A stretch of 34,421 nt of DNA from Lachnospiraceae bacterium (GCA_024684355.1 JAIKXA010000031.1:1-34421), one strand, 5' to 3'; positions 8,723-19,408 are shown, counted from the first letter of the stretch. Notes: generated by a model from the letters alone, not told the origin. Translations and numbers: made by a program.

Positions 8723-11700
8723 TTATTCTTCCATCTTTCTTAATGCAGCGGAGAGCATAAGCTTTATACGGTTAAGCTGGTTAACTTCGCTGGCACCGGG
8801 ATCGTAATCGACTGCGACAATGTTTGATTCCGGATATTGACGTCTGAGCTCTTTGATAACTCCCTTACCGACTATATGATTGGGCAGACATGCGAAAGGC
8901 TGTGCACATACGATATTGGGTACGCCTGATTTTATAAGTTCTACCATTTCTCCGGTAAGGAACCATCCTTCACCGGTCTGGTTGCCGAGTGAACATATGG
9001 GAGAAGCAAGTTCGGCCAGATGTTCGATCCGCATAGGCGGCTCAAAACGCTTGCTCTTTTCAAACGCAAGCCTTGATTCTTTTCTGCAGAACTCAACGAT
9101 ATTGATGATCATTTTGTTGAACTTGACGTCACGTTTACTTTTACCCAGACACTCATATTTAAACTTCGCATCAAATGAGCAGTAAAGGATAAAGTTGATA
9201 AGCTCGGGACATACAGCCTCTGCACCTTCACGCTCTAACAGTTCAACAAGATTATTGTTGGCCATGGGAGCATACTTTACAAGGATCTCGCCGACTATGC
9301 CGACTCTGGGTTTTACCAGACCTTCGATCAAAGGAAGCTCATCGAATTCTTTAATGATATTTCTTACGTTTTTCTTGTATTCGGACCAGAACAGTGTATA
9401 TCTGAAATCTTTTCTGGAAAGAGACTTGGTTACTATATCCAGCCACTTTTTATGAAGTGCATTGGCTGATCCGGGTTCTTTTTCATAAGGTCTTGTACGA
9501 TAAAGAACCTTCTGGAAGATATCGCCGTAGCAAAGTCCGTGCATAACCTTAACTATAAGTGAAGGCGTAAATTTAAATCCGGGGTTTTTCTCTATGCCTG
9601 ATGTGCTGATAGAAAGAACAGGTACCTGAGGCATTCCGGCTTTCGCGAGAGCTCGCCGGATCAAACCGATATAGTTTGTTGCACGGCATCCTCCGCCTGT
9701 CTGGGTATAAATAACACCTACACGGTTAACATCGTATTTTCCCGACTGAAGAGCCTGGATAACCTGACCTACCACTATAAGTGAAGGATAGCATGCGTCA
9801 TTGTTTACGTATTTAAGTCCGACATCTACGGCACTTCTGTCATCGTTTTGCAATATTTCGAGTTTATAACCTTCCGATCTGATGGCAGCTTCCAATACTT
9901 CAAAATGTATGGGTGACATCTTGGGAGCCAGAAGAGTATAAGTCTTCTTCATTGCCTTTGTGAAGACTACACGCTCAACTGCTGCAGAATGTACATGAGG
10001 TATATAATTGTTCTTTTCTCGGTCTTTTACTGCAGAGAGGAGTGAACGGATCCTTATACGGGCAGCGCCTAAGTTGTTAACCTCGTCAATCTTAAGTACA
10101 GTGTAGATCTTGCCGGAGGCGTTAAGAATGTCGGATACACCGTCGGTAGTAACGGCATCAAGACCGCAGCCGAATGAGTTGAGCTGCACGAGCTCAAGAT
10201 TCTTTTGGGTACGGACATATGAAGCTGCCGCATAAAGTCTTGAATGATACATCCACTGATCGACCACTATAAGAGGGCGGTCAACTTTTCCGAGATGCGA
10301 GATACTGTCCTCGGTAAGTACGGCCACACCGTAAGAGTTGATCATTTCGGGTATTCCGTGATTGATCTCGGGATCGATATGGTAAGGACGTCCGGCAAGA
10401 ACAATTCCTTTTCGGCCGGTACGCTTTAAGTATTCAATGGTTTCTTCTCCCTTTCTTTCCACGTCACGTCTGGCAGAAGCAAGCTCGAGCCAAGCTGCAC
10501 GGGCCGCTGCTATTACTTCATCATGTGTAAAGTTCTGGTAATAACGTGCACTTTCATCGCAAAACAGTTTTACAAGCCTGTCTGTAACAATTTCCTCGCT
10601 TTCAAGAGAAAGGAAGGGATCCATATATATGATGTTTTCGTCGCGAAGTTCCTCGACGTTGTTTTTGATATTTTCTCCGTAGGATGTAACAATAGGGCAG
10701 TTGTAATGGTTTCCTGCACCTTCGGCTTCAATTCTTTCGAAAGGAATACAGGGATAGAAAATAAACTTACAGCCTTCCTTGAGCAGCCACATGATATGTC
10801 CGTGGGCAAGTTTTGCGGGATAGCATTCCGACTCCGAAGGAATGGACTCAATACCCATTTCATATATTTTACGGCTTGAAAGAGGAGACAGCACTACTCT
10901 GTATTTAAGCTTTGTAAAGAAGGTATGCCAGAAGGGATAATTCTCATAAATATTCAATACTCTGGGGATACCTACAGTGCCTCGTACGGCTTCTGCCTCG
11001 GGAAGGGATGTGTAACCGAATACACGGTCAAGCTTGTAATCATAAAGATTAGGGATATTGTCCTTGTTCTTTTCTCCGCCGATACCGCGCTCACATCTGT
11101 TGCCGGAAATAAACCTTCTGCCGTCGCTGAATCTGTTTATGGTAAGCATGCAGGTATTTGTACAGCCTTTACATCTGCTCATAGAGGTTTCAAATGTAAG
11201 AGCTGATATCTGGTCAATGGTGAGCATGGTGGTGGGTGTCCCTGCTTCATAATCACGTCGTGCTATAAGTGCTGCACCGAATGCGCCCATGATACCAGCT
11301 ATATCGGGACGGATGGCATTGCATCCCAAAATGGATTCCAAAGCACGGAGCACGGCATTATTATAGAAGGTACCGCCCTGGACTACTATGTGCTCGCCTA
11401 GATCTTTGGGATCGGTAACCTTGATAACCTTATATAAAGCGTTTTTGATAACTGAATAGGCCAGACCTGCGGAAATATCAGCTACTGTAGCCCCTTCCTT
11501 TTGCGCCTGCTTAACCTTCGAGTTCATAAATACAGTACAGCGGCTTCCAAGGTCGATGGGGTTTTCGGCAAAAAGTGCTATATCCGAAAAGTCGGCTATC
11601 TCATAATCAAGTGATTTCGCAAATGTCTCAATAAAGGATCCGCAGCCGGAAGAACATGCTTCATTAAGCTGGACAGAATTAACGGCTCCGTCCTTTATCC

Positions 11701-13009
11701 TTATGCATTTCATGTCCTGACCGCCTATATCGAGTATGCAGTCTACTTTCGGGTCGAAGAATGCTGCTGCCTGATAATGGGCAACGGTTTCGACTTCGCC
11801 CTGATCCAGCATGAGAGCAGCCTTAATAAGAGCTTCACCGTATCCGGTAGAGCATGAACGTACGATCTTTACTCCCTCGGGAAGCTTTCCGTATATTTCT
11901 TTTATGGATCTGATGGCGGTCTTAAGCGGGCTGCCGTTATTATTGGAATAGAATGAGTATAACAGTTCGCCCTTTTCACCTACGAGTGCAACTTTGGTAG
12001 TGGTTGAACCTGCATCGATACCGAGGTATGCATTGCCTTTATAATCTGCAAGCGATGCTTTTTTAACGGAATGAGATGCATGTCTTTCCTTAAAAGCCTC
12101 AAAGTCTTCCTTTGAAGAAAAAAGAGGGCTCATACGGCTGACTTCAAACTTGATATTTACATGATTCCTAAGTGTGGTAAGAAGGTCGCCTAAGCTAAAG
12201 AACTTGATATCTTTTTCGGGTAAAGGATGTCCGCCGGGAAGAAGACATGATGAAAGAGCAGCTCCGCTGGCAGCAAAAAGATGTGAGTCCTTAGGAGATA
12301 TCGCTGTTTCATCGGTAAGATTTAAAGTGCGGATAAATGCGGCTTTTAATTCCGAAAGGAAGGTAAGAGGTCCTCCTAAAAATACGACCTTACCTCTGAT
12401 CGGCTTTCCGCAAGCCAGACCGCTTATGGTCTGGTTAACTACTGCCTGGAATATAGAGGCAGCAAGATCCGGCTTTGTAGCCCCTTCATTGATGAGTGGC
12501 TGGATATCACTTTTTGCGAATACGCCGCAGCGTGCTGCGATAGGATAGATTGCTTTATATGTTTTTGCATATTCATTAAGACCCGAAGCATCTGTTTTTA
12601 AAAGAGAAGCCATCTGGTCTATGAACGATCCGGTACCTCCGGCACATATACCGTTCATTCTCTGTTCGATGGTGGAACCGAAATATATGATCTTTGCATC
12701 TTCGCCGCCGAGCTCGATCGCAACATCGGGTTTTACGGGCAGAAGCTCTATAGCGGTGGAAACAGCTATAACTTCCTGTGTAAAAGGAATACCCAGAAAT
12801 TCGGCTATGGCCAGACCGCCGGAGCCGGTTATGGAACAGGCGGCTTCAATACCGGGGTATTCTTTTAAAGCTTCTTCCGTAAGGTCGGCCAAGGTTTCCT
12901 GTATATTGGCAAAATGTCTTTTATAATCACTGAAAAGTTTATTGTTGTTTTCGTCAAGGAGTACGACTTTAACTGTCGTAGATCCTATATCAATACCAAA
13001 CTTGTACAT
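8723..13009 (-). CDS. Large 2-hydroxyacyl-CoA dehydratase activase/dehydratase-like fusion protein
   Basis: The 1428-residue protein carries two BadF/HgdC-type activase ATPase modules. The first (about 1-260) starts [17 protein letters not shown] and has ICAGGTGSF and [10 protein letters not shown]; the second (about 325-590) starts [16 protein letters not shown] and has [11 protein letters not shown] and SRCTVFMNS. These cysteines match the ones that hold the bridging [4Fe-4S] cluster in HgdC. A DUF2229-type region (about 680-900) and a C-terminal HgdB-like region (about 1020-1428) follow. Known activases use ATP to send a low-potential electron to a radical dehydratase. This fused family is common in Clostridia but its substrate is not established. 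ATG at 13009 is chosen because GGAAG lies seven bases before it and the family start begins there; the open frame continues upstream to 13117 with unconserved residues. It is monocistronic and transcribed against its neighbours. Confidence 0.88.
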   Translation of the reverse strand: MYKFGIDIGSTTVKVVLLDENNNKLFSDYKRHFANIQETLADLTEEALKEYPGIEAACSITGSGGLAIAEFLGIPFTQEVIAVSTAIELLPVKPDVAIELGGEDAKIIYFGSTIEQRMNGICAGGTGSFIDQMASLLKTDASGLNEYAKTYKAIYPIAARCGVFAKSDIQPLINEGATKPDLAASIFQAVVNQTISGLACGKPIRGKVVFLGGPLTFLSELKAAFIRTLNLTDETAISPKDSHLFAASGAALSSCLLPGGHPLPEKDIKFFSLGDLLTTLRNHVNIKFEVSRMSPLFSSKEDFEAFKERHASHSVKKASLADYKGNAYLGIDAGSTTTKVALVGEKGELLYSFYSNNNGSPLKTAIRSIKEIYGKLPEGVKIVRSCSTGYGEALIKAALMLDQGEVETVAHYQAAAFFDPKVDCILDIGGQDMKCIRIKDGAVNSVQLNEACSSGCGSFIETFAKSLDYEIADFSDIALFAENPIDLGSRCTVFMNSKVKQAQKEGATVADISAGLAYSVIKNALYKVIKVTDPKDLGEHIVVQGGTFYNNAVLRALESILGCNAIRPDIAGIMGAFGAALIARRDYEAGTPTTMLTIDQISALTFETSMSRCKGCTNTCMLTINRFSDGRRFISGNRCERGIGGEKNKDNIPNLYDYKLDRVFGYTSLPEAEAVRGTVGIPRVLNIYENYPFWHTFFTKLKYRVVLSPLSSRKIYEMGIESIPSESECYPAKLAHGHIMWLLKEGCKFIFYPCIPFERIEAEGAGNHYNCPIVTSYGENIKNNVEELRDENIIYMDPFLSLESEEIVTDRLVKLFCDESARYYQNFTHDEVIAAARAAWLELASARRDVERKGEETIEYLKRTGRKGIVLAGRPYHIDPEINHGIPEMINSYGVAVLTEDSISHLGKVDRPLIVVDQWMYHSRLYAAASYVRTQKNLELVQLNSFGCGLDAVTTDGVSDILNASGKIYTVLKIDEVNNLGAARIRIRSLLSAVKDREKNNYIPHVHSAAVERVVFTKAMKKTYTLLAPKMSPIHFEVLEAAIRSEGYKLEILQNDDRSAVDVGLKYVNNDACYPSLIVVGQVIQALQSGKYDVNRVGVIYTQTGGGCRATNYIGLIRRALAKAGMPQVPVLSISTSGIEKNPGFKFTPSLIVKVMHGLCYGDIFQKVLYRTRPYEKEPGSANALHKKWLDIVTKSLSRKDFRYTLFWSEYKKNVRNIIKEFDELPLIEGLVKPRVGIVGEILVKYAPMANNNLVELLEREGAEAVCPELINFILYCSFDAKFKYECLGKSKRDVKFNKMIINIVEFCRKESRLAFEKSKRFEPPMRIEHLAELASPICSLGNQTGEGWFLTGEMVELIKSGVPNIVCAQPFACLPNHIVGKGVIKELRRQYPESNIVAVDYDPGASEVNQLNRIKLMLSAALRKMEE

Positions 13010-13298
13010 TATATTACTTCCTTTATAAACTGTAATTGAGTAGCAAAAACCCAATATTGCAGGCTGTTTTACGAATATGGTTTTTAATTCGACATAATAT
13101 CGTTTTAAAAACGTCATGAAATGCCCTGCAACTTATGTAGTATATCAAATAATGAAATTAATTACAAGAAGTGATTTGATTTTTATAAATAATTAATATT
13201 TTGGTCTGCTTTACTTTTTGGTGCTAAAATGCTACAATATATATTGGTTTTTTATGGGCATGAAATAGACACTTTTTATTTATGGGAGGGTTTACAAT
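13010..13298. promoter_or_regulatory. Divergent intergenic region between the activase gene and GH115
   Basis: This 289-base AT-rich gap holds the start signals for two divergent genes. A palindrome CGTTTTAAAAACG (13101-13113; six-base arms around a central A) lies about 92 bases upstream of the activase ATG and could be an operator. The promoter for GH115 is listed separately. No convincing -35/-10 pair was found for the minus strand, and no small gene is evident. Confidence 0.4.
13210..13238 (+). promoter_or_regulatory. Promoter for the GH115-polA operon
   Basis: TTTACT (13210-13215) and TACAAT (13233-13238) are separated by exactly 17 bases. The -10 box matches five of six consensus bases. 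It is 61 bases before the GH115 start, which has its own good ribosome-binding site (GGGAGGG at about 13284-13290). No catabolite-repression (cre) box of the usual form was seen nearby. Confidence 0.62.
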
Positions 13299-16181
13299 AT
13301 GACATTTTTACTTTCGGACGGGATAAGATCAAAGAGTATTTTTATTGATAAAAACGAATACAGCGGAGTAAAGAAAGCTGCCGGCTGGCTTGCTGATGAC
13401 ATAGGCATGGTTTCGGGTTGCAGGACTATCGTTAACTGCATCGATCAAAACAACGAAGAGATGCCTGTCGAAGGCATAATTGCTGGAACTGTGGGTGTTT
13501 CATCCCTTATGGACAGCCTGTTGGAAAAGTATGGTATTGATACAGGATGCATCAAGGATAAAAGAGAGGTTTTCGGAGTCTTCATAAAAGAAGATTATGT
13601 ACTTGTGGCAGGAAGCGATAAAAGGGGAACAATATACGGACTTCTTCATATTTCGGAAGCCATCGGAGTTTCTCCGCTCTGCTTTTTCGGAGATGTTGTC
13701 CCTAAGAAATATAAGAAGATATATCTCTGTGACAATGCTTCAAAGGCATTGGGGATAAATGACGGTTCGGATGTGCTTTTTGCCGATGTAACGGGCATAT
13801 CGCGTGAACCTTCGGTCAGATACAGGGGATTTTTCATAAATGATGAATGGCCTGCTTTCGGCAACTGGTGTAACAAGCATTACGGCGGGTTCACCGTTAA
13901 GTGCTATGAAAAGGTATTTGAGTATCTGCTTAGATTAAATGGCAATTATATGTGGCCGGCAATGTGCAGTTCTGTGTTTAGCGAGGACGGTCCGGGACTT
14001 GCGTCAGCCGAACTGGCAGATGAACTGGGTGTGGTAATGGGTACTTCACATCACGAACCCTGCTGCAGGGCCGGAGAAGAGTTCAATAAGTTAAAGCCAT
14101 CGCATCCCGAATATGGGACGGCATGGAATTTCCTTACTAACAGGGAAGGTATCATTAAATTTTGGGAGGACGGGTTAAAACGCAACGGCCGCCTTGAAAA
14201 TGTGATAACCGTCGGTATGAGAGGCGAACAGGACTCAAAGCTTTTTAACGATGCGGGATTACAGGATAATATCAATGTATTAAAGAGTGTCATCACCTGC
14301 CAGAAAGAATTGATAGAAAAATATACTGACGGGAAGAGCCCGTTGATGCTCGCGGTTTACAAGGAAGTCGAGGAGTACTATAAGGGAAGCGACGAGGTAG
14401 AGGGTCTTAAAAGCTGGGACGGCCTTGACGGCGTGACACTTATGCTGTGCGATGATAACTTCGGAAACTTACGGCTTATGATGGATGACGACCAGAGAGA
14501 TCATAAGGGCGGATACGGAATGTATTATCATTTCGATTATCACGGAGGTCCTGTATCTTATGAGTGGGTCAACAGTTCATATCTGCCCAAGATATGGGAG
14601 CAGATGACAACTGCTTACGATTTCGGTATCAGGGACATCTGGATCGTTAATGTGGGAGATCTTAAGAACCAGGAGCTGCCGTTAAGCTATTTTATGGATC
14701 TGGCTTATGATTTTGATAAATACGGGACAAATGCACCCGGCAATTATACGGCATATCTTGAAGAGTGGACAGCCAGGCAGTTTGCGGGGCTGAATGAAAA
14801 TACGGTAAAGAGCATAGCCGGCATAGCTGACGGCTATACCAGACTCAACAATATAGTCAAGCCCGAGGTGATGTCCGAAGAAACCTTCAGTATAGAGCAT
14901 TACAATGAAGCCGATAATATACTCGATATCTGTAATGAACTGGAAAAGAAGACTGAACTTGTCATGGAGCTTTTTCCGGGAAATCATAAAGATGCATTTT
15001 ACAGTCTTATAGGTTTCCAGGCTTTGGCTTCGGTCAATCTTATAAAGATGCAGATATATGCCGCATATAATAAGAGATGCGCTTTTATGGGACGGGTGAC
15101 CGCCAATAAGTATGCGGGACTTATCAAGGAGTGCATAGATAAGGATAAGAGCCTTACAGAAAGTTTCCATACCATGAAATTCGGAAAATGGTACGGTATG
15201 GGCTTGTCAAAGCATATCGGTTTTAAAAACTGGAATGAAGAAGGCTGCAGGATGCCGGTCATGGTTTATGTTGAGCCGGAAGCAAATAATGATGTTGTTA
15301 TATCCGATAATGATTCAAAGGGTTACAGCGGCGGCGGAGCATGGACCAGACATCCCGTTAAGCTTACCGGCTTTGATTATAGGGGATGCGGCGGGTTTAC
15401 GGTTTCATCTGCCGGAAAGAATCCGGTGACATATACCATAGAATGCCAGGACCCCGATATTGTATTTACCGGAAAAGATGATAAATATATACTTTCCGGA
15501 ATGGCGGATCAGGAAAATGATGCCGTTATCCGGGTAACTGTTAAAAGTGGTGCAAAAACCGGAAAGCATGAGTTTACGGTAAAGACCAATGCCGGATCCG
15601 TTATGGTATTCTTTGAGTATTCGGGGGACGGTGTATGTCCGGATAATGAAAAAGTGCACAGTTTTACAGGTATTACAGCATCCGTGCCGGCAGAAAAGTA
15701 TTACAGCCTTGACAAGGGTAAAGATGGCGAATTTAGAGAACTGGAAAGCTTCGGAAGGCTTCTGCCGGGACAAAAGGGTGCGGCATTAAAAGCCTATCCT
15801 CAGGATATATGGTTTGATGACGGCCCTATTGCCGAATACCGTGTTATCGCACCGAAGGCCGGCTATTACAGACTTAAGCTGTACACGGCACCTTCCAATC
15901 CGTCGGATCATAAAAACAGGATATCCTGTTATATCAGTGTAAACGATGCTCCAAAGATAAAGACGGATACCATTCCCGAAGGCTACGTTGGCGGTGAAAA
16001 CTCCTGCAGGGCATGGTGTTTTGCAGTGATAGAAAACGTAAGGGTAACCGAAGCGGTTATAAAGCTGAATGAGGGTGAAAACAGTATAAAGATAAGCCCC
16101 ATAGGCCCCGGTTTTGTACTTGAAAAACTGACATTTACCATGACGGACAAAGAAATACCGGTAAGCAGGCTCGGAGCCTGA
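13299..16181 (+). CDS. GH115 alpha-glucuronidase (xylan side-chain hydrolase), probably intracellular
   Basis: The 960-residue protein matches glycoside hydrolase family 115, which removes (4-O-methyl)-D-glucuronic acid from internal or terminal xylose residues of glucuronoxylan. Recognisable blocks are RGFFINDEWP (about 176-185), NGNYMWPAM (about 213-221), GMRGEQDSK (about 306-314) and the IWIVNVGDLKNQELPLSYFMDLAYD region (about 447-471), in the order N-terminal domain, TIM-barrel, helical domain and C-terminal beta domain. There is no signal peptide or membrane segment, so the substrate is probably an imported oligosaccharide. It has its own promoter and strong ribosome-binding site and is the first gene of a run ending in polA, coaE and walJ. 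No xylan transporter, xylanase or regulator is adjacent. Confidence 0.92.
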   Translation: MTFLLSDGIRSKSIFIDKNEYSGVKKAAGWLADDIGMVSGCRTIVNCIDQNNEEMPVEGIIAGTVGVSSLMDSLLEKYGIDTGCIKDKREVFGVFIKEDYVLVAGSDKRGTIYGLLHISEAIGVSPLCFFGDVVPKKYKKIYLCDNASKALGINDGSDVLFADVTGISREPSVRYRGFFINDEWPAFGNWCNKHYGGFTVKCYEKVFEYLLRLNGNYMWPAMCSSVFSEDGPGLASAELADELGVVMGTSHHEPCCRAGEEFNKLKPSHPEYGTAWNFLTNREGIIKFWEDGLKRNGRLENVITVGMRGEQDSKLFNDAGLQDNINVLKSVITCQKELIEKYTDGKSPLMLAVYKEVEEYYKGSDEVEGLKSWDGLDGVTLMLCDDNFGNLRLMMDDDQRDHKGGYGMYYHFDYHGGPVSYEWVNSSYLPKIWEQMTTAYDFGIRDIWIVNVGDLKNQELPLSYFMDLAYDFDKYGTNAPGNYTAYLEEWTARQFAGLNENTVKSIAGIADGYTRLNNIVKPEVMSEETFSIEHYNEADNILDICNELEKKTELVMELFPGNHKDAFYSLIGFQALASVNLIKMQIYAAYNKRCAFMGRVTANKYAGLIKECIDKDKSLTESFHTMKFGKWYGMGLSKHIGFKNWNEEGCRMPVMVYVEPEANNDVVISDNDSKGYSGGGAWTRHPVKLTGFDYRGCGGFTVSSAGKNPVTYTIECQDPDIVFTGKDDKYILSGMADQENDAVIRVTVKSGAKTGKHEFTVKTNAGSVMVFFEYSGDGVCPDNEKVHSFTGITASVPAEKYYSLDKGKDGEFRELESFGRLLPGQKGAALKAYPQDIWFDDGPIAEYRVIAPKAGYYRLKLYTAPSNPSDHKNRISCYISVNDAPKIKTDTIPEGYVGGENSCRAWCFAVIENVRVTEAVIKLNEGENSIKISPIGPGFVLEKLTFTMTDKEIPVSRLGA

Positions 16182-16197
16182 AAAAGAAAAGACGCTT

Positions 16198-16530
16198 ATG
16201 AAAAGAGAATGTTTAAAATATCAGTCCATGGTTGAAAGCTTTCTGGAAGGAAAACTGTCGGGATACGACAGACAAAGCTTTGTGGACCATGTAAAGGACT
16301 GTAAGACCTGTCATGAAGAGCTCGAGATATATCATGTAATATTCTCGGTGATAAATGAACTGAATGACGAATCCGGCAGGGAGACTTCAAATTATATGGA
16401 GACTCTGGAAAAGAAACTCGGTTCAAACGGCAATGACAAGGGAGATACGCGATATGATGCCGCATACGGTTTTTTGATAGCCGGCATCTCAGCGATCATA
16501 GCCGGAGTGGCTTTATTGATCTTCGGATAA
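16198..16530 (+). CDS. Small zinc-finger membrane protein resembling an anti-sigma factor
   Basis: The 110-residue protein has a putative zinc-finger (zf-HC2 type) at its N-terminus, with C5 and the H31-x3-C35-x2-C38 signature, a helical segment, and one membrane helix at the extreme C-terminus (about 88-109). This is the layout of anti-sigma factors that hold an ECF sigma factor at the membrane, but there is no sigma gene nearby and almost no extracytoplasmic domain to receive a signal. It could be a truncated or repurposed member. It lies 16 bases after GH115 and 20 before polA. The ribosome-binding site (GAAAAGA) is weak, so translation may depend on coupling. Confidence 0.68.
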   Translation: MKRECLKYQSMVESFLEGKLSGYDRQSFVDHVKDCKTCHEELEIYHVIFSVINELNDESGRETSNYMETLEKKLGSNGNDKGDTRYDAAYGFLIAGISAIIAGVALLIFG

Positions 16531-16550
16531 AAACATAACGGAGTTTACAA

Positions 16551-19391
16551 ATGGATAACGATATTTTATTGCTTGTGGATGGATCAAGCCTTCTTACCAC
16601 ACAGTATTACGGTAACCTTCCTCGGGAAATACTGTTTGCCAAAACAGAGGAAGACAAAAAGAAGTTTTATCATAAGATCATGCAGACCGGAAGCGGGATA
16701 TATACCAATGCGGTATATGGTTTTATGCGCACACTGGTCAAGATAATAAAGGAACAGAAGCCCAAATATCTTGCGGTGGCATGGGATAAGAGCAGAAATA
16801 CTTTCAGACGCAGGATATACAGCGATTATAAAGGCAACCGCGGGGAAACGCCTATTCCGTTAAAGGATCAGTTTATTCTGTGCGAAGAATTGCTTAAGTC
16901 CATGAACATAAAACAGTTCATGGATGATGAATACGAAGCTGACGATTTTTGCGGTACACTTGCCAAAAAATTTGAGAGTATCATTCCGGTAAAGATCCTT
17001 ACAAAAGATAACGATTATCTTCAGCTCGTAACAGAAAATACCAATCTGTGGTTAATGCATTCTACTGTCCAGAAAACAGATGAGTTATACAAAAAATACG
17101 GGATCAGGCATGAGGCGGATGTTCCTGATCGGGCATTTAATCTTACTCCGGAACTGGTCAAAAAGGAATTCGGAGTGTGGCCGGATTCCATAAGCTCTCT
17201 TAAAGGCCTTCAGGGCGATACTTCGGATAATATCAAAGGCGTGCCGGGGGTCGGTCCTGCTACAGCTGTTTCGCTTATCGCATATTATGAGACGGTAGAA
17301 GCACTGTACGATGATATCAGAGATCTTGATGAGAAAGGACAAAAGGCAAAGGCGGCCGAATGGAAGGAGAAACTCGGGATCACCAGGTCGCCAATGGGAC
17401 AGCTGCTTAAAAAAAGCGAAACTGAACTGGTAGGTGAAGAGGCTGCTTTTATCAGCAAAAAGCTTGCAACCATTAAATGCGATATACCGCTTGAAGATGT
17501 TGATCTTAATACCCTGGAGCTTCATATTGACACTGCAAAAACAAGACAGGAGTTTATGAAGCTGGAGTTTTCCTCTATCCATATAGAAGATGCGGGCGAA
17601 AGTGAGCCCGAACAGAAAAATGAGGAGAAGATCATTTCGGACTTTAACGAATTTACGGTTTTGATGGATGCGCTTACAAAGGAAAACGATACGGTTGGAG
17701 TGTCTTTGGCTGTGGATGATTCCGAGCGTTTCCACGGGTTCAGGCCCGAGAAGATCCTCGGAGTTGCATTTAGCATAAAAGATAAGGATTACTGCATCTT
17801 TGCAGAAGGTTTTATTACCGGAGCGGTGATAGCCGATCAGCTGAGACGTATGATAAAGGCAGGAGTTACACTTGCGGTTTCCGATATGAAAAAGTTTATG
17901 AAATATATCGGGATCTCGGAGTGCGGAAACTGCTTTGACGTATCAATAGCAGCATATCTGATAAATCCGCTTCTTGGCAGCTACGATTATACTGTTGCCG
18001 CTTCGATCGCAGAACTGAGCATCCCAAGATCATCTGCGGAAATACTTGGGAAAACAAAACTTAAAGAAGCCAAAGAAAATGATAAGGATGTTTTTGCGAG
18101 AGTTTTATTTACAGAAGCCGAGACACTTGCAAAGAGCAGCCCTGTGCTTAAAGAAAAGCTATCGGAAGATAAAATGTCTTCCTTATATAATGATATAGAG
18201 CTTCCGTTAACGGTAGTATTAAAGGAGATGGAGGAGAACGGTATATATATACTGTCGGATGAACTTGTAAGCTTCGGCAAAAAGCTTGATGCCGATATCA
18301 AGGTGCTTGAAGAACAGATATATGAAGGCTGCGGAGAGGTATTTAACATCAATTCGCCAAAGCAGCTCGGAGTTATCCTGTTTGAAAAGCTTAAGCTTCC
18401 GGGCGGCAAAAAGACAAAGACCGGCTATTCCACATCGGCTGATATCCTCGAAAAATTAAAGATTGAAGATCCTGTGGTGGAAAAGATACTTAATTACAGA
18501 CAGTTAAGCAAATTAAAATCCACATATGCTGACGGACTTTCGGAGTACATAGATGAGGACGGAAGGATAAGGACAAGTTTTAACCAGACTGTCACAGCCA
18601 CGGGAAGACTTTCAAGTACCGAGCCGAATCTCCAGAATATTCCTATAAGAGAGAAGCTGGGGAGGGAGCTGAGAAAGGTATTTGTATCGGAACCGGGGAA
18701 GGTGCTTATTGATGCGGACTATTCCCAGATAGAACTCAGGATACTTGCTTCGGTTTCGGGGGATGAAAAACTGATATCCGCTTACCGCAATTCGGCTGAT
18801 ATACACAGAAGTACTGCGGCAGCAGTTTTTAAAGTTCCCGAGAATGAAGTTACCGCAGAACTCAGAAGCAGGGCAAAAGCTGTCAATTTCGGGATCGTAT
18901 ACGGTATCAGCTCTTTCGGCCTCGGGACAGGATTGAATATTTCAAGGAAAGAAGCGGAAGAATATATAAAGAGTTATTTTGAAACATATCCCGGAGTAAA
19001 GAAATACCTGGACAATGCAGTATCTGAAGCCGGCGCTAACGGATACAGCACTACGATATTCGGAAGACGCAGGCCTATACCTGAGCTTTCGTCAAGCAAT
19101 TTCATGCAGAGGTCATTTGGTGAAAGAATAGCCATGAATTCGCCTGTCCAGGGCTGTGCTGCAGATATTATCAAGATTGCCATGCTCAAAGTTTATAAAA
19201 GGCTTAAGGCTGAAATACCTTCTGCTAAGCTTCTTCTGCAGATACATGATGAACTTTTGGTGGAAGCTGAAGAAAAAGATGCCGAAGCCGTAAAACGTAT
19301 AATGCAGGAAGAGATGCAGTCGGCAGCAGAATTACCGGTTATACTGGAAGTGGGAACGGCTGTCGGAAAGAGCTGGTTTGAAGCACATTAA
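16551..19391 (+). CDS. polA: DNA polymerase I
   Basis: The 946-residue protein has an N-terminal 5'-3' exonuclease domain (about 1-320; LLLVDGSSLL, DDEYEADDFCGTLA, TKDNDYLQL, GLQGDTSDNIKGVPGVGPATA), a 3'-5' exonuclease-like domain (about 365-520) and a polymerase domain (about 560-946). Polymerase motifs are intact: A (DADYSQIELRIL, catalytic D723), B (RSRAKAVNFGIVYGIS) and C (LLQIHDELLVEA, D900 and E901). In the middle domain the DxE motif I is absent (SLAVDDS at the expected place), so proofreading is probably lost, as in many Firmicutes. It fills gaps left by RNA primers and repair. CGGAG lies eight bases before the ATG, and coaE follows 17 bases later. Confidence 0.97.
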   Translation: MDNDILLLVDGSSLLTTQYYGNLPREILFAKTEEDKKKFYHKIMQTGSGIYTNAVYGFMRTLVKIIKEQKPKYLAVAWDKSRNTFRRRIYSDYKGNRGETPIPLKDQFILCEELLKSMNIKQFMDDEYEADDFCGTLAKKFESIIPVKILTKDNDYLQLVTENTNLWLMHSTVQKTDELYKKYGIRHEADVPDRAFNLTPELVKKEFGVWPDSISSLKGLQGDTSDNIKGVPGVGPATAVSLIAYYETVEALYDDIRDLDEKGQKAKAAEWKEKLGITRSPMGQLLKKSETELVGEEAAFISKKLATIKCDIPLEDVDLNTLELHIDTAKTRQEFMKLEFSSIHIEDAGESEPEQKNEEKIISDFNEFTVLMDALTKENDTVGVSLAVDDSERFHGFRPEKILGVAFSIKDKDYCIFAEGFITGAVIADQLRRMIKAGVTLAVSDMKKFMKYIGISECGNCFDVSIAAYLINPLLGSYDYTVAASIAELSIPRSSAEILGKTKLKEAKENDKDVFARVLFTEAETLAKSSPVLKEKLSEDKMSSLYNDIELPLTVVLKEMEENGIYILSDELVSFGKKLDADIKVLEEQIYEGCGEVFNINSPKQLGVILFEKLKLPGGKKTKTGYSTSADILEKLKIEDPVVEKILNYRQLSKLKSTYADGLSEYIDEDGRIRTSFNQTVTATGRLSSTEPNLQNIPIREKLGRELRKVFVSEPGKVLIDADYSQIELRILASVSGDEKLISAYRNSADIHRSTAAAVFKVPENEVTAELRSRAKAVNFGIVYGISSFGLGTGLNISRKEAEEYIKSYFETYPGVKKYLDNAVSEAGANGYSTTIFGRRRPIPELSSSNFMQRSFGERIAMNSPVQGCAADIIKIAMLKVYKRLKAEIPSAKLLLQIHDELLVEAEEKDAEAVKRIMQEEMQSAAELPVILEVGTAVGKSWFEAH

Positions 19392-19408
19392 ACAGCGGAG
19401 AGATCAAT

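Noticed and set aside
13010-13117. An N-terminal extension of the activase-like protein to 13117
   Set aside because: The family start [10 protein letters not shown] follows an ATG at 13009 with a clear GGAAG site; the extra 36 residues show no conservation pattern.
13010-13298. Riboswitch or catabolite-response box before GH115
   Set aside because: No conserved riboswitch core or consensus cre sequence could be recognised in the AT-rich spacer.
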